Source of the DNA: Marsupella aquatica
Lineage: Eukaryota > Marchantiophyta
Assembly (NCBI GenBank): GCA_973895155.1
Contig: OZ316891.1
Location: 16,492,001-16,556,000, forward strand
Direction of reading: 5' to 3'
DNA length: 64,000 nucleotides
This document shows positions 48,971-60,625 of this stretch, one piece after another. Position 1 is the first letter of the stretch; every line of letters starts with the position of its first letter. A model generated the notes under the pieces. It worked only from the letters and a program-made list of their open reading frames with translations. It was not told the origin of the DNA and made no database searches. The translations under genes and the position numbers were made by a program.

Positions 48971-49099
48971 TTAGACATTGCGGAACAATAATCCCGAATT
49001 GACAAACAGAGAAAATGAGAGAATAGGAGAACATAACCCGACTTAAGTTAAGTGAATTCGTAACAAACTCCAGAAGATTATCGTTTGTGAACGACAAAA

Positions 49100-49918
49100 C
49101 GGGTACTAGTTGTAAAATATAGAAACATAAATGTCGTTTGTCGTTTTGCCAACGTCACTACGTACTGGTAACATCAATAATATAGTTTGAGAAACATGAT
49201 CAGATATTTACTAGCGCTCGGCGCTACCATAAATAAGTCATGGAATTAAAACCTAAAAACCAAACTTCATATGCTAGCGCCAGGCACTATCATTAATCCA
49301 CTTCCATTTAAAGGTGAAAAACTCTATTAATTTTATTGGAATAACAAAAATATCAAAAGACATTGAGTTTGTTTGATATAATTGTTGTTTATAGGAAATA
49401 TACACGTATCAAATATAGTTAGCGCCCGGCGCTGACATAATTTCATGGCTAACATCAGTGTTAATGATGTTATTTTAGTGGTTTTTGAATGCTAGCGCCT
49501 GGCGCTAGTATCGAAAGGAATGACTTGTATTATCCCAACGGTTACATCTAACGGTAAAGTGCATGAACGTACTCATTGTTTCACGCTTTTTGTAGTTGAC
49601 TTCCTTAACAATAGCCTACGGATCATCGCTCCTCCCTTACCCCAGTTAAAAAGAGGCGTTACATATACTCATTCTAAACAATATCAGCCACTTGTCCTTG
49701 TCATGATTGGTGAGTGAGATCCTTTTCTTGTGCATCGATCTACCTCCCATGATGTCAATCGCCCAAGTTTTAAAGGTTTCCTGCTTGTTCTTCTTGTACG
49801 GTAATTTGTTCAGAGCGTGAGAATAGACACTGGCTCTGTGTCGTATAAGCACCTTCGCAAACTTTGGGGCTCCACGATGTAACCTTCAAGCGCTCCAAGC
49901 TCTCCAAGAGGGTATACC
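49100..49918. promoter_or_regulatory. Shared upstream region of the two divergent transposon genes
   Basis: It lies between the minus-strand transposase-like gene and the plus-strand ParB-methylase-like gene and contains four palindromes. No clear TATA box was identified. Inference: a bidirectional promoter with binding sites for an element-encoded factor. Confidence 0.4.
49211..49509. repeat. 17-bp palindrome, four copies between the divergent genes
   Basis: Copies are at 49211-49226, 49274-49290, 49420-49434 and 49493-49509; the last is perfect, CTAGCGCCTGGCGCTAG. Spacing is irregular (63, 146 and 73 bp). Confidence 0.9.
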
Positions 49919-50764
49919 ATGGTTCCGGAGGGAGATCAGGGTCATTGCGAGAGTACACAATCTTCATTCTCTGGGGCATTCTATTCGCGTCGTGTTACAA
50001 GATCGAGCAGAGCGATTCCTTCGTCGAACACAACACTCTCGAGCCAGAAGCCAAGAAGGGGCAGAATGGAGACTGATGGCATGACCGATTACGTTTTGGG
50101 AGAGGGCAACGAGGTAGGACTTGGAATGGATGAAGTCATCTCCAAACACATTATGTCATTTGGGAAAGATTTCTGGGGGAATGAGAAGGAACCTCCACGG
50201 ATTCCGCTTTGTCGCCTGGTCCACATGGAGGTTGTTCGGACGTTACAGAAGGAGAGTGCGTCAATTGAGAAATTGAAAGACTCATTCCGAAGTAGTGGAT
50301 ACAATCCCAAGATAGGAATGCGGTTTTTTGTACAGCCGACCGATTCGGATGGTGTGGAGAAAATCTGCACTAAAGAGATCAGGAAGAGTTGGGATGCAAT
50401 TTGGGTTGCTGAGAACGAGAAGTTTGAGCTGGAGTGCGAGGCAGATCCTGCCTTTATGATCTTGAAAGACAAAATGTTCTCAGTGTTCGACGAGAATCAT
50501 CAACTTTACTCGTGGACGATGGTCACAAAGGAAAATCCTAACAACGTCAAGTATCATCCCAGAGTTCTCTGCACAATTTTCAAGGGTGACAAAGCTTCGC
50601 AAATTCAGATTGAGGCGGCTATGCACACTGTGAACCAGTACATTTTTTGCCCTAGCTTGTAATTAACGATTTCCGCAATACTTGGTTATTACATAAATAC
50701 AGTGTTTATGGAGTGTTTATAGAATAATACAGTGTTTATAGGCTAATTGAGTGTTTAAGTTAAA

Positions 50765-50780
50765 CTAGCGCCCGACGCTA
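50765..50780. repeat. 17-bp palindrome in methylase-like gene intron 1
   Basis: CTAGCGCCCGACGCTA lies within the 50659-50806 intron, 26 bp before the acceptor AG. Confidence 0.85.
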
Positions 50781-51824
50781 ATAATTGAAAACCTGGCCTA
50801 TTGCAGGTTAGGGCAGGCCGTTGTTGAACCGTCGTGGATCCTTGACGCAGACAGAATCCGAAGGATTCTTTGTCACGATCTAGAGCAGTACAAGTCTATC
50901 ATTGACAGCGCCAATTATGCAAAGTTTGAGTATATCAAACAGAAGACTCGAAAACATTCTTGGTACACAAGAAAAATGCCTCTGGAAGCTCTAGTCTATA
51001 TTTTATGCGAAAACAAAATTAAAGCTTACACTAACCAGTTCAAGATGGACATGGCACTGGCAGCAAGTCAAGGCAATCCTTGGTCGGCTGATGACATCAC
51101 AAAGCGGCAATCGCTCATGTTGAAAGAATCTACTAAAGATTGGTCCTCGAAAACGTCCAAAATCACTCCTCTTCTTAGTCCTGAGTTTGAAGATTTTCTA
51201 GGTACCTGTGCAGAGATGTATGTTTTGACAGAGAAAAACAAGTGAGAGAAAAAACCAGATTCGGTTGTTTGCACTATGGACCGTGCCAGACTCTTCACTG
51301 CAGTTTCAGCGCTTGATCCAAAATTGAGATGTACATTGCTCGTTGCTCACTGTACTCCAGAGTTGAGAAAACAATTCTTCCACCCTTCGAGTGTGAACGA
51401 TGATCCAGTGAAGCAGTGGTGCCACACATGGCAAGCATGGAATACCATCAAGGGAATTGCAATTGGGATGCTACACTCGGCAATTTCCGCAGCGATTGAA
51501 ACGCTACCGGTTGACAGGCTTGCCTAGTCAGGGTGTGACTCGGTAGAAAATCTGATTGAAGTAATTTCAAGTGAATTCCGAAGGTATGGAGATCTTGTGA
51601 AGGCAAAGTTCTTCAACACCATGTGGCCATCAAAATACCCTGATAAAGAGGTATATACCGAGAAAAATCAGAAGAGGGCCAAGAGGTATTTGTATCGTTT
51701 CTACATTTGGATGGAAATTCATTCCCCGGATGCTCTTTGGGCGTATCCAGCCGCATTTCACAAGTGGATTACTGTAAAGGAGGGAGATCTTGTTTGTGAC
51801 TTATACTCGATGTATCTTGCCGAG

Positions 51825-52245
51825 TGTTGGGTATTTACTCTTACGTCTAGGTTAGGTATGACGTGGTTGGTACAACAACGTGGGTTGGTACAACTACGTG
51901 GTTAGGTACAACTACGTGATTAGGTACAACTATGTGGTTAGGTACAACTACGTGATTAGGTACAACTATGTGGTTAGGTACAACTAAGTTGCACACTATA
52001 TCATAAGAGGCATGTGTGCTTGGAGAGGTAGAACCAAGGCTCATTGTTATGGAGCCACTTGAGAGATAGGGAGAGCTTACACTGTGGAGACTCGGTATAG
52101 CCGACGGGTTTAGAGTTCAGTAAAGCTCTCTTGTGTGTTCCCGTGGCCGTAGCCTCAAGGAGGTGAACCACGTATCTCTTGTGTCGACTATTGTGCGTTG
52201 GATGGTTCATGGGCTTGCCGTTGCGATCGTCGTCTATGCTCAACA
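51825..52245 (+). repeat. Copia 5' LTR
   Basis: 421 bp, TG...CA ends. U3 carries about seven near-identical ~19-bp units built on GGTTAGGTACAACTACGTG (51855-51985), each with an ACGTG or ATGTG core. The unit block is equally present in the 3' LTR. Confidence 0.93.
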
Positions 52246-52247
52246 AT

Positions 52248-52259
52248 TGGTATCAGAGC
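52248..52259 (+). other. Copia primer-binding site
   Basis: TGGTATCAGAGC, complementary to the initiator tRNA-Met 3' end, two bases after the 5' LTR. Confidence 0.9.
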
Positions 52260-53399
52260 ATGCTTGGGAGGTGACGTGTGTTCGTGACAGGATTTCATGA
52301 CGGTTTTTCCAGCGTTGAGTGTTGGTGGATTTTCCAGAGTTCCATCGCATGGAACTTGGAGTTTATGGGCTCAACGGATAGATCAGGGCAAGAGCTTTCT
52401 AACGGTGTGAAGAAATCATTGAACGGAGCTCGTGGTGCAGAGAGATCTAAGTTTTCGTCGTTCTGGATTTTGTGAAGAAAGTTGGCAATCGACTCGGAGG
52501 GAGAAGCGTCAAGTGTTTTGACTCAACGGAGAGATTGAGGCAAGACGATTGTTTTTGAGTCCGGGATTGGCTCTTTGATGCAAAGAGGAAGGCTAAGCAA
52601 AATCAATTAACTTGTTGGACTTGGTGACGGCACCAAGTGCAATTGATCAACATTCGTTGTTGACAAGGTACCATTTTTTTCTCTTTGAAAAACTGATTCG
52701 AAATTGGCTATGGCAATTGAGAGAAATCTGTCATCTTTACCAATTTTTTTCTCCCTCGTTCTTTCCTCGTTTTGGGTGCTTCTTATATCGATCTTCATCG
52801 CCTCGGAGTCTAGTTTCCAAATCTGAAATCGGATCTTGATTTCGTCAAAACCCGAGTGAGATATCTTGCGTTTGGTGTCGAGGGGTACATTCTGCCGTGT
52901 GTATTTTCTGCGCGCGCGACCAGATTTCGACGACGAAGGGTGGTAGGGGGTTTTGAGGGTTCGAGGACACATGTCAGCCCCTCGATTGTTCTTCCAAAAT
53001 TCCCACAGGGCCTGTACAAGGGTCATAGAATATTCCAAAAAACCAGAGAGCTATTTTTTGACCGTCCGACAAAGATTTCATCCGCCGAACGGTAACTTTT
53101 TTGGTTATTTTTCGGCGAGGTCGTAGCCATTGAAGTTGGCAATGTAGCGCACCAATCACATCGCAATTCTGACAACGGGTTGTACTTGGTATTTCGGTTA
53201 TTCCCTGAGGTGGTCAAAACGGGGGAGTTTCCCAAGGTTTTACCCACCTTGACCGAAATTTGAATAACTTTTCCGTCAAATTTCAATTTTGATTTTGGTT
53301 TTCAGTATTGGACTCCTAGCTTTGTGGGCTACGCGGCGGTGTTGAGTTTCGAGTTTTTTGAGAAGTTGTGAAAAACAACATTTTTTGTGACTTTCTCAT
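52260..53399 (+). other. Copia leader region
   Basis: A 1.1-kb untranslated leader between the primer site and the first ATG of the polyprotein (53400). No conserved feature is recognised. Packaging signals would be expected here. Confidence 0.5.
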
Positions 53400-56300
53400 A
53401 TGAGTGATTCGGAGGAGTTTTTCGAAGACGTGGAACTTGAAGCATGAGGATCACCGCGGAGGTTTCAGGGGCAGAGAGAGGAGCAGGAGGAAGAGCACGT
53501 GACACCGATACCATCACTGGTGCGGCGTGTGGTGGAGGAAGCAGTACTACTACCGGAGCTCACGGTAAAGAAGAAGATGGGGACTTTCAAGCTTGGGGGA
53601 CCCAAGTATGAAGTGACAAAGTATGATGGGAGCTCTGACTACTTGCTATGGGAGAAGCAGGTGAAGGGAGTGCTTTATGCGTCAGGGATGGGCCAACTGC
53701 TGAGCCCTCGTGAAGACGATGTTAATGAGAAACAATGGGACCGCATGCAGGAGCAGGGAGTGTAGTGTGTTACACTCTATCTCATGCCTCCCATCATCAA
53801 GCAGTTAGGTGCACATAAGGATTGCATGTCCTTGTTTGCGGAATTGCAGAGCAAGTATCACCGCAAGGAGTTGTCGAACCGGCTCTACACTTCCTACAAA
53901 CTGATGAGTTTCAGGATGAAGGAATCTGGTACGAAGTTGCAAGACCATGTGGATGCTTTCAACGACATGGTCGTTGACTTGGAAAACCTTGGGGAGACTT
54001 TGAATGATGAGACGAAGGCTCTACAGCTTCTTAGTTCATTGCCTCCATCTTACCAGTCCCTATCACGAGTGTTGTTGCATCGTGATAGGGATACCATTTC
54101 ATACAATGACGTGGTAAGTTCTCTGCTTAGTGATGATCTTCAGCAGAAGATGCACATCACGTCACAGCCTTCATCATCTGGTGCTGCCCTCAATGTTAAC
54201 CGTGGGAGGAGTATGCAGCGACCAACTGGGGACCGTAGAACCCAGTTTAGATCTAAATCCAGATCTAAGTCCAAGGGTAAATCCCCTCAGAGGAGGCAGG
54301 TGACATGTTGGAAGTGCAACCAAGTTGGACACTTCAAGCGAGACTGTAAGGGAAAGGCAGCGGAAACTTCATCGGCAAATGTGGCTAGGGCTGATGGAGA
54401 AGCTGATTTACTCAATGATGAGTATGTTTTATGAAGCCGGGGGTATGCCCTGTGCACGTCATCTAGGAGAGCAGATGATGTGTGGATTCTTGATTGTGCT
54501 TGCTCTTTTCATATTTGTTACATTCGTGAGTTTTTCAGTTCTTACTCTGTTTCAAACGGTTCAGTTCTGATGGGAAATGATCACTCCTGTCAAATTGAGG
54601 GAATTGGGTCTGTGAAGATTCAAATGTTTGATGGCGCTGTGCGCATAGTGTCCGGAGTCAGGTATGTACCTGGCATGCGTAAGAATCTGATTTCACTCGG
54701 TGTGTTGGATTCAAATGGTCATCAATGGAGCGTTATTGATGGTGAACTTCAAGTCAGGTCGGGAGAGACAGTGATTTTGAAGGGGAGTAGACAAAAGAAT
54801 TTGTATGTGTTACAGGGCAATACTGTATGTGGAGAGGCCAATGTAACCAAGTCTCACGAGGAGATGACTCAACTGTGGCATTCACGGCTAGGCCACATGA
54901 GTGAGAAGGGTTTGGCTATCTTACGGAAGAATGGACTCATTTCTGATTTGCAATCTTGTAAATTAGAGTTTTGTGAGCATTGCATTCTTGGAAAACAGCA
55001 TCGTCGTGCTTTTGGTGTTGGAACTCATCGTTCCAAAGCGGTTCTTGAGTACATACATAGTGACGTGTGGGGTCCATCCCCGACTCCCTCACACTCTGGA
55101 AAGTTGTACTATGTATCATTTATTGATGATTACTCAAGATTTGTGTGGATTTATTTCATGACGCATAAGTCTGATGTCTTATCCATTTTTAAGAAGTGGA
55201 AGGCCCAGGTGGAGAATCAGACTGGAAACACGATCAAGTGTTTGGATACAAGGGTGAAGAGTCTGAGGTCAGACAACGGCGGGGAGTACACTTCAATGGA
55301 ATTTGAAGAGTACTGTTCAGAACAGGGGATAACTCGCCATCTCACCACAGTTTATACTCCGCAGCAGAATGGTATCGCTGAGAGGCTCAATCGGACACTG
55401 TTGGAGCGGTCATGGAGTATGTTGAGCCAATCAGGTTTACCACAAGAATTTTGGGCAGAAGCTGTCAATACCGCAGCTTATTTGGTAAATCTTTCTCCTT
55501 CTAGTGCTATCAATTTCAAAACGCCGTTTGAGATGCGCTATAAGCGGCAAGCAGACTATCATGGCTTGGTAATTTTTGGAAGTGATGCATATGCTCTCAC
55601 ACCAAAGCAGAATAGGACCAAGTTGGATCCTACCTCCAGGAAATGTGTTTTTCTTGGGTACCAGAGTGGTGTGAAAGCCTATAGGCTATGGGATCCTATT
55701 GCCTGTAAGCTCGTTGTCAGTAGGGATGTTTCCTTCAATGAATCCAGATTATTGAAGGAGGGGGAGAATACTCAGGTCTCCCGTACTGACAAAGGAAAAT
55801 CTCCTATCCCGGATCTCGTTGAGGGGGAGATTGGTTATGAGGTGCATGACCGGAGAGAAGGAGTTGCTCCAATTATGGAGCTGGTTCCTATGCCAGAGGA
55901 ACCAGAGGAGTTTGTTGATGCTGTTGAGCTTCAAATTGTACCAGCACACGCAGATCAACCGGAGTCATCGGCTAGAAGAACATCTGGTCGCACTGTACGC
56001 GCTCCATCAAGGTATGGACAGTGGATTGATTCATCTCAACTGCAAGAGGATGATTTTATAGCTGATGATGAGGGTGATGCGTTAATTTTGGAAGAAGGAG
56101 AACCTTCTTCATTTCATGAGGCAAGTGCTTCAAAAGAGAAGCAAAAGTGGACTGCAGCAATGCAAACGGAGATGCAGTCACTAAAGGACAACAAAACTTG
56201 GGAGCTTGTTAAGCTGCCTAAGGGTCAGCAAGTGGTGGACAGCAAGTGGATTTACAAGCTGAAGGATAATTCCATAGGAGGTGGATCGAAGGTCTACAAG

Positions 56301-57686
56301 GCTAGATTGGTAGCAAAGGGATTCACACAAGAGAAAGGTGTGGATTACAATGAGGTCTTCTCACCAGTTGCTAAGTACTCTACAATACGACTATTGTGTG
56401 TACTTGTTGTAATGTTTGGTCTGCTCCTAGATCAGATGGATGTTGTCACAGCTTTCCTCTATGGCACATTGGAAGAGGTGATCTTCATGAGACAACCGCT
56501 AGGTTTTGTGAAGAGAGGACAGGAGGAATTGGTTTGCAGATTGCTGAAATCCTTGTATGGGTTGAAGCAGTCACCAAGACAGTGGAACAAGCGGTTTGAC
56601 GATTGGATTCGGTCACAAGGTTTTCACAGAAGTGTATTTGACCCTTGTGTGTATTTGAAACCGGTGAAGAATGTTGTCTTTGGGTTCATTGTTTTAGTAC
56701 TTTATGTGGATGACATGCTAATTGCAGCCAAGGATAGGTCTGAGATTGTTAAGCTCAAGGCACTGCTTAGTGCAGAGTTTAAGATGAAGGACTTAGGGCC
56801 AGCTAAGAGGATTTTGGGTATGGAGATCACTAGGGACTTGGAGGCTGGCAAGCTATGGTTGACGCAAAGCAGTTATGCGAGGAAGGTAATTGCAAGGTTC
56901 AACATGGAGAATAGCAAGCCAGTAAGTACCCCGTTGGCTCCACACTTCAAGTTATCATCAGCGTTCTGTCCTATGGATGACATAGAGAAGGGGTTGATGT
57001 CAAAGGTTCCATATGACAAGGCAGTGGGGAGTCTCATGTATTTGATGACTTGCACTAGACCTGATCTTGCCATGGCTATGGGCAAGGTGAGCAGGTACAT
57101 GTCGAATCCAGGGAAGGTACACTGGGAAGCAGTGAAGTGGATTATCAGGTACTTGAAGGGTACCGTGGATCATGGTCTTTTATTTGATGCGAATGCAAAG
57201 AATGCTAGATCATTGATTGGCTATGTAGATTCTGACTATGGACAAGATTTGGACCGAAGGAGATCAACAACAGGATACGTGTTCACACTTGGCGGTGGAT
57301 GCATAAGTTGGAGGTCTACTTTGCAGAAGTGTATTGCTCAGTCTACTACAGAAGCGGAGTATGTTGCAGCTGCGGAAGCAGCAAAGGAAGCGATTTGGTT
57401 GGATAGACTTATCACTGAAATGGGATTGCCACAGGGGAATGTGAAGCTCCATTGTGATAGTCAAAGTGCGCTCCACCTTGCTGTGAACCAGGTGATGGAC
57501 AGCAGAGTGAAGCACATTGACGTCAGGTACCATTTTATCAGGCAGGCTGTGTCTGATAATTTGTTTGAGCTAGTCAAGATTGATGGTAAACTCAACCCGG
57601 CTGACGCATTTACCAAAGTGATTCCTTTGGAGAGTTTCTCTAGACACCGTGACGTATTGCAGGTTTTGCAATTGCATCACAAGTAG
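53400..57686 (+). pseudogene. Copia Gag-Pol polyprotein with three in-frame stops
   Basis: One frame from ATG 53400 to TAG 57684-57686 is broken only by TGA 53445, TAG 53763 and TGA 54432. Gag ends in a CCHC knuckle (CWKCNQVGHFKRDC, about 54307). The protease site reads D-C-A-C-S-x-H where copia proteases have D-S-G-C-S-x-H, so it is probably inactive. From 54480 a 1068-aa stretch is uninterrupted: integrase HHCC (H..H..CEHCILGK) and catalytic D-D-35-E ('HSDVWGP', 'RSDNGGEY', 'NGIAERLNRT'), reverse transcriptase with 'QMDVVTAFLYG' and the YVDD box, and RNase H ('YVDSDYGQD', 'TEAEYVAAAEA', 'ADAFTK'). Trans-complementation of this copy is conceivable. Confidence 0.92.
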
Positions 57687-57877
57687 AGTTTTCTTAAACA
57701 TTCATTGTAATTACTGATATATGCTCTTCCTCATTCCTATGTATTAGGCTACGGCTTAGTTCTGGTTTGCTCTAGTTAGAGAGGGAAATCGGTTTGGTTT
57801 CTGTCCAGAACTTCCCGCTGAGGGATCATATACATTGGCAGTATTACTCTCCCCTAGACCAGAGTCAAGGGGAAGAT

Positions 57878-58298
57878 TGTTGGGTATTTACTCTTACGTC
57901 TAGGTTAGGTATGACGTGGTTGGTACAACAACGTGGGTTGGTACAACTACGTGGTTAGGTACAACTACGTGATTAGGTACAACTATGTGGTTAGGTACAA
58001 CTACGTGATTAGGTACAACTATGTGGTTAGGTACAACTAAGTTGCACACTATATCATAAGAGGCATGTGTGCTTGGAGAGGTAGAACCAAGGCTCATTGT
58101 TATGGAGCCACTTGAGAGATAGGGAGAGCTTACACTGTGGAGACTCGGTATAGCCGACGGGCTTAGAGTTCAGTAAAGCTCTCTTGTGTGTTCCCGTGGA
58201 CGTAGCCTCAAGGAGGTGAACCACGTATCTCTTGTGTCGACTATTGTGCGTTGGATGGTTCATGGGCTTGCCGTTGCGATCGTCGTCTATGCTCAACA
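57878..58298 (+). repeat. Copia 3' LTR
   Basis: 421 bp. It differs from the 5' LTR at the two positions I could see (GACGGGTTTAG against GACGGGCTTAG, and GTGGCCG against GTGGACG). It ends at 58298 before CCGAG. Confidence 0.93.
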
Positions 58299-58650
58299 CC
58301 GAGGGTAAACTACCCCCAAGGGAAATGTCCGAGTGGGAAAGAATTCACTGCCCATGGTACCTTGACACAGACAAGTGGGATTCACCCTTTGATGAAGTGG
58401 AGAATGATTGGTTTCTGAAACTTGCAAAGTCGCAGATCCTTCCCAACATTGTTTCTGAGATGAAGCAAGGTCTCCTTAGCGACATCGATAAATCTTCTAC
58501 GGAGTTACAGACAATCTGTGAGACAGTAGTTGTCCATGTATATAGGAGCCACAAGCCACGAGGGAAAGTTAAAATAGACACTGCAGTGCCAAGTGCCTCC
58601 ACGCGATCCGGAAAGAAACGTAAGTTTTCAATCTTTTTTTCAAATGTTTG

Positions 58651-58666
58651 CTAGCGCCCGGCGCTG
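58651..58666. repeat. 17-bp palindrome in methylase-like gene intron 2
   Basis: CTAGCGCCCGGCGCTG lies 31 bp after the donor of the 58620-58741 intron. Confidence 0.85.
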
Positions 58667-59463
58667 CCATTCTTGTGATTCAATCTTCATCAGTGTTTGC
58701 TTGAAGGCCCTAATCCCACATTCTTTGCAATATGTTCATAGGTCAAAAGAAGTCAGATGCAGATGGCACAAATGATATGAAGGTTACTCCAGAAGCTTCA
58801 GAAGCAAATACTGGCGCTTTGCCAGATCCACTTACACCAGTTAATTTTGGGAAATCGATTGTCCCAGTCAATGCGACGAGTACAAAAAAGAAAAGCAGAA
58901 GGACTCGAGATGCTGGACAATCAGAACGGGATTCTCAGGCTGCCACTGGGCTCCAACGTGATGTTGGGGATTTTAAAGCCAAGTCGTCTCGTCATTGTTT
59001 CGTTGAGACCAGTGTCAGTGAACTTGTGGACAGTGTGTTTAATAAGGAGGGGAAGCCGGAATGGGTAAATGATGCCGAAAAGTGGGGGAAAGACCTGATC
59101 AAATCTGGATGCCGGCTGAAAGGAGTGGTGAGGGGTGGGAAGCAAAGACCTTTTGGTGTTGATGCTGGTTTTATCTACTTGCCAACTGGACTAAAACCGA
59201 CTTTGCTTGACAGAAAGGTCCCTAAATGGAACGTCCCCGACTGTACCCTAGCCCGATCCTTTTTCCGGGCAATGGATCCTTTTTTGTTGGATGACAAAAT
59301 TATTGCGATACTCCATACGGGGGAGTATGATCAAATTTCGCAGGTCATCTCCGCTTGTCAGGAGTCCAAGAAATTCCAATGTCTATGTACACATAATGTC
59401 GTCATGGGGTTCCCAATGTACAAAGCGAAGTCTGATTTACAGGTAATTTTGTTGATCCTTTTG

Positions 59464-59575
59464 CTAGCGCCCAACGCTATTCATATTGTCTATTACTTTC
59501 TTTTTTTATTTGACCTTATTTCAGGTAAACTATTCAATGTGATTTTGTGGATTATTTGCTAGCGCCCGGCGCTAT
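59464..59575. repeat. 17-bp palindrome, two copies in methylase-like gene intron 3
   Basis: CTAGCGCCCAACGCTA (59464-59479) and CTAGCGCCCGGCGCTA (59559-59574) flank an internal CAG|GTAAAC at 59522-59529 within the 59443-59616 intron. Confidence 0.85.
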
Positions 59576-60625
59576 TGTAATCTAAGGGTCCTTCCTCTAT
59601 TTTGTTCCCTTTTCAGGTATTCACTTTACGTTTGGATGTATTTTCGCAGATATCATCCAAGGTGAAAGTCCCAAAAGATCCTAAGTTCAAACCCCTTTCA
59701 AAAACAGAGGATCCTTCCATTACAAATCTGATCGGACTTCCCTTCGCGAAGGTTGATACAACTCCAGAGCTTGAATTTGCCAGGAATGCCAGACTACATC
59801 CAGGATTCATGCAGTCTGTGTTGGAACTAATTACGTGTCCAGGAGATATTGTTCTGGATCGGGCGGTAGGTTCGGGGAGTACATTTGTTGCAGGTGATAA
59901 TTGTGGTCGATTTGTAATTGGACTCGAGAATAGGAAGGAGTTTGTTGAAACCGCTTCTAAGGTATTTCTGGATCTTCTTACTCCAAAAGAGTCTGAGCCC
60001 AAAGCCCCTCCAAAGTCTTCAATTTCAAAACGAAAGAGAGACAAACTGAAGTCTGTCTTAAATTTTGATTCTGAAGATGAGGATGAGATAGAAGAGGGGG
60101 AAGAAGAGGAAGATCCTAACATTCCCAAAGTGTCTCTTACCGGAGAAGATCCAGGATCTAATCGAGGGAGTGACAACAGAGACTCTTCTGAGTAAGAAGC
60201 TTCCGAGTAAGCTCTTAAGCAAACCCGGTTTTTTAGTAGATTACCTTATTCTCTCTTCGATTTCTCAATTTTTTTCATTTTTTAAAATATTCTTGGCGTT
60301 GACATAAAACCCTAAACTTCTTGTCCTCAGGTCAGACTGGAATCTTCGCCGGCGTTTCCAACTCAGAAGAAAAGTAGCTAGGCGATATATTAAAACTCCC
60401 GAGAAACCATTTGTACTACCTTCCTATGCTGAGAATATTGCTAGATGAACTGATAGTGTGCGGACCCTCCATTGGGAGCATAAAGGTTTGAGATTAAGGA
60501 GAGGGTCTGATAGAAAATTTATTCGTAGTCGATATGTTGATGATATGGCCAAGAACGAATTTTTAGACATGGAGGCAAAATCCACCGACAGGTCCGAGTC
60601 AAGTGAATCAGAATTCTCAGATTGA

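Larger units (their letters stand above)
51825..58298 (+). mobile_element. Young Ty1/copia retrotransposon
   Basis: Identical-length 421-bp LTRs (51825-52245 and 57878-58298), both TGTTGGG...CTCAACA, are flanked by CCGAG (51820-51824 and 58299-58303). I see two differences between the LTRs. A tRNA-Met primer site TGGTATCAGAGC starts at 52248; a polypurine tract AGTCAAGGGGAAGA precedes the 3' LTR. It interrupts a coding exon of the ParB-methylase-like gene: dropping the element and one CCGAG restores the frame there. Domain order PR-INT-RT-RNase H is that of copia, and the RNase H region resembles the Tork/Tnt1 lineage. Confidence 0.95.
49919..60625 (+). pseudogene. ParB-like plus DNA-methylase-like fusion gene, six exons
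   Basis: Exons are 49919-50658, 50807-51824 with 58304-58619 (one exon split by copia), 58742-59442, 59617-60191 and 60331-60625. All borders are GT/AG, phases fit, and the total of 3645 nt is exactly 1215 codons. Near residues 90-235 is a ParB/Srx-like region ('IEKLKDSFRSSGYNPKIGMRFFV', 'FSVFDENHQLYSW' in place of the usual D-G-[NH]-H-R). A helical middle follows. The C-terminus resembles a beta-class N4/N6 methylase: a motif-IV position reading 'FIYLPTG' (about residue 834, no DPPY/SPPY), then 'ELEFARNARLHPGFMQSVLELI' and the SAM-site form 'VLDRAVGSGSTFVA' (about 1010) with 'IGLE', then an acidic tail. Stops at 51243 (TGA), 51525 (TAG) and 60446 (TGA) kill this copy. Motif IV loss suggests altered or no catalysis. 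Confidence 0.65.

Noticed and set aside
49919-60625. Bacterial contamination as the source of the ParB-methylase-like gene
   Set aside because: The gene has several GT/AG introns, lies inside a eukaryotic transposon and carries a plant copia insertion.
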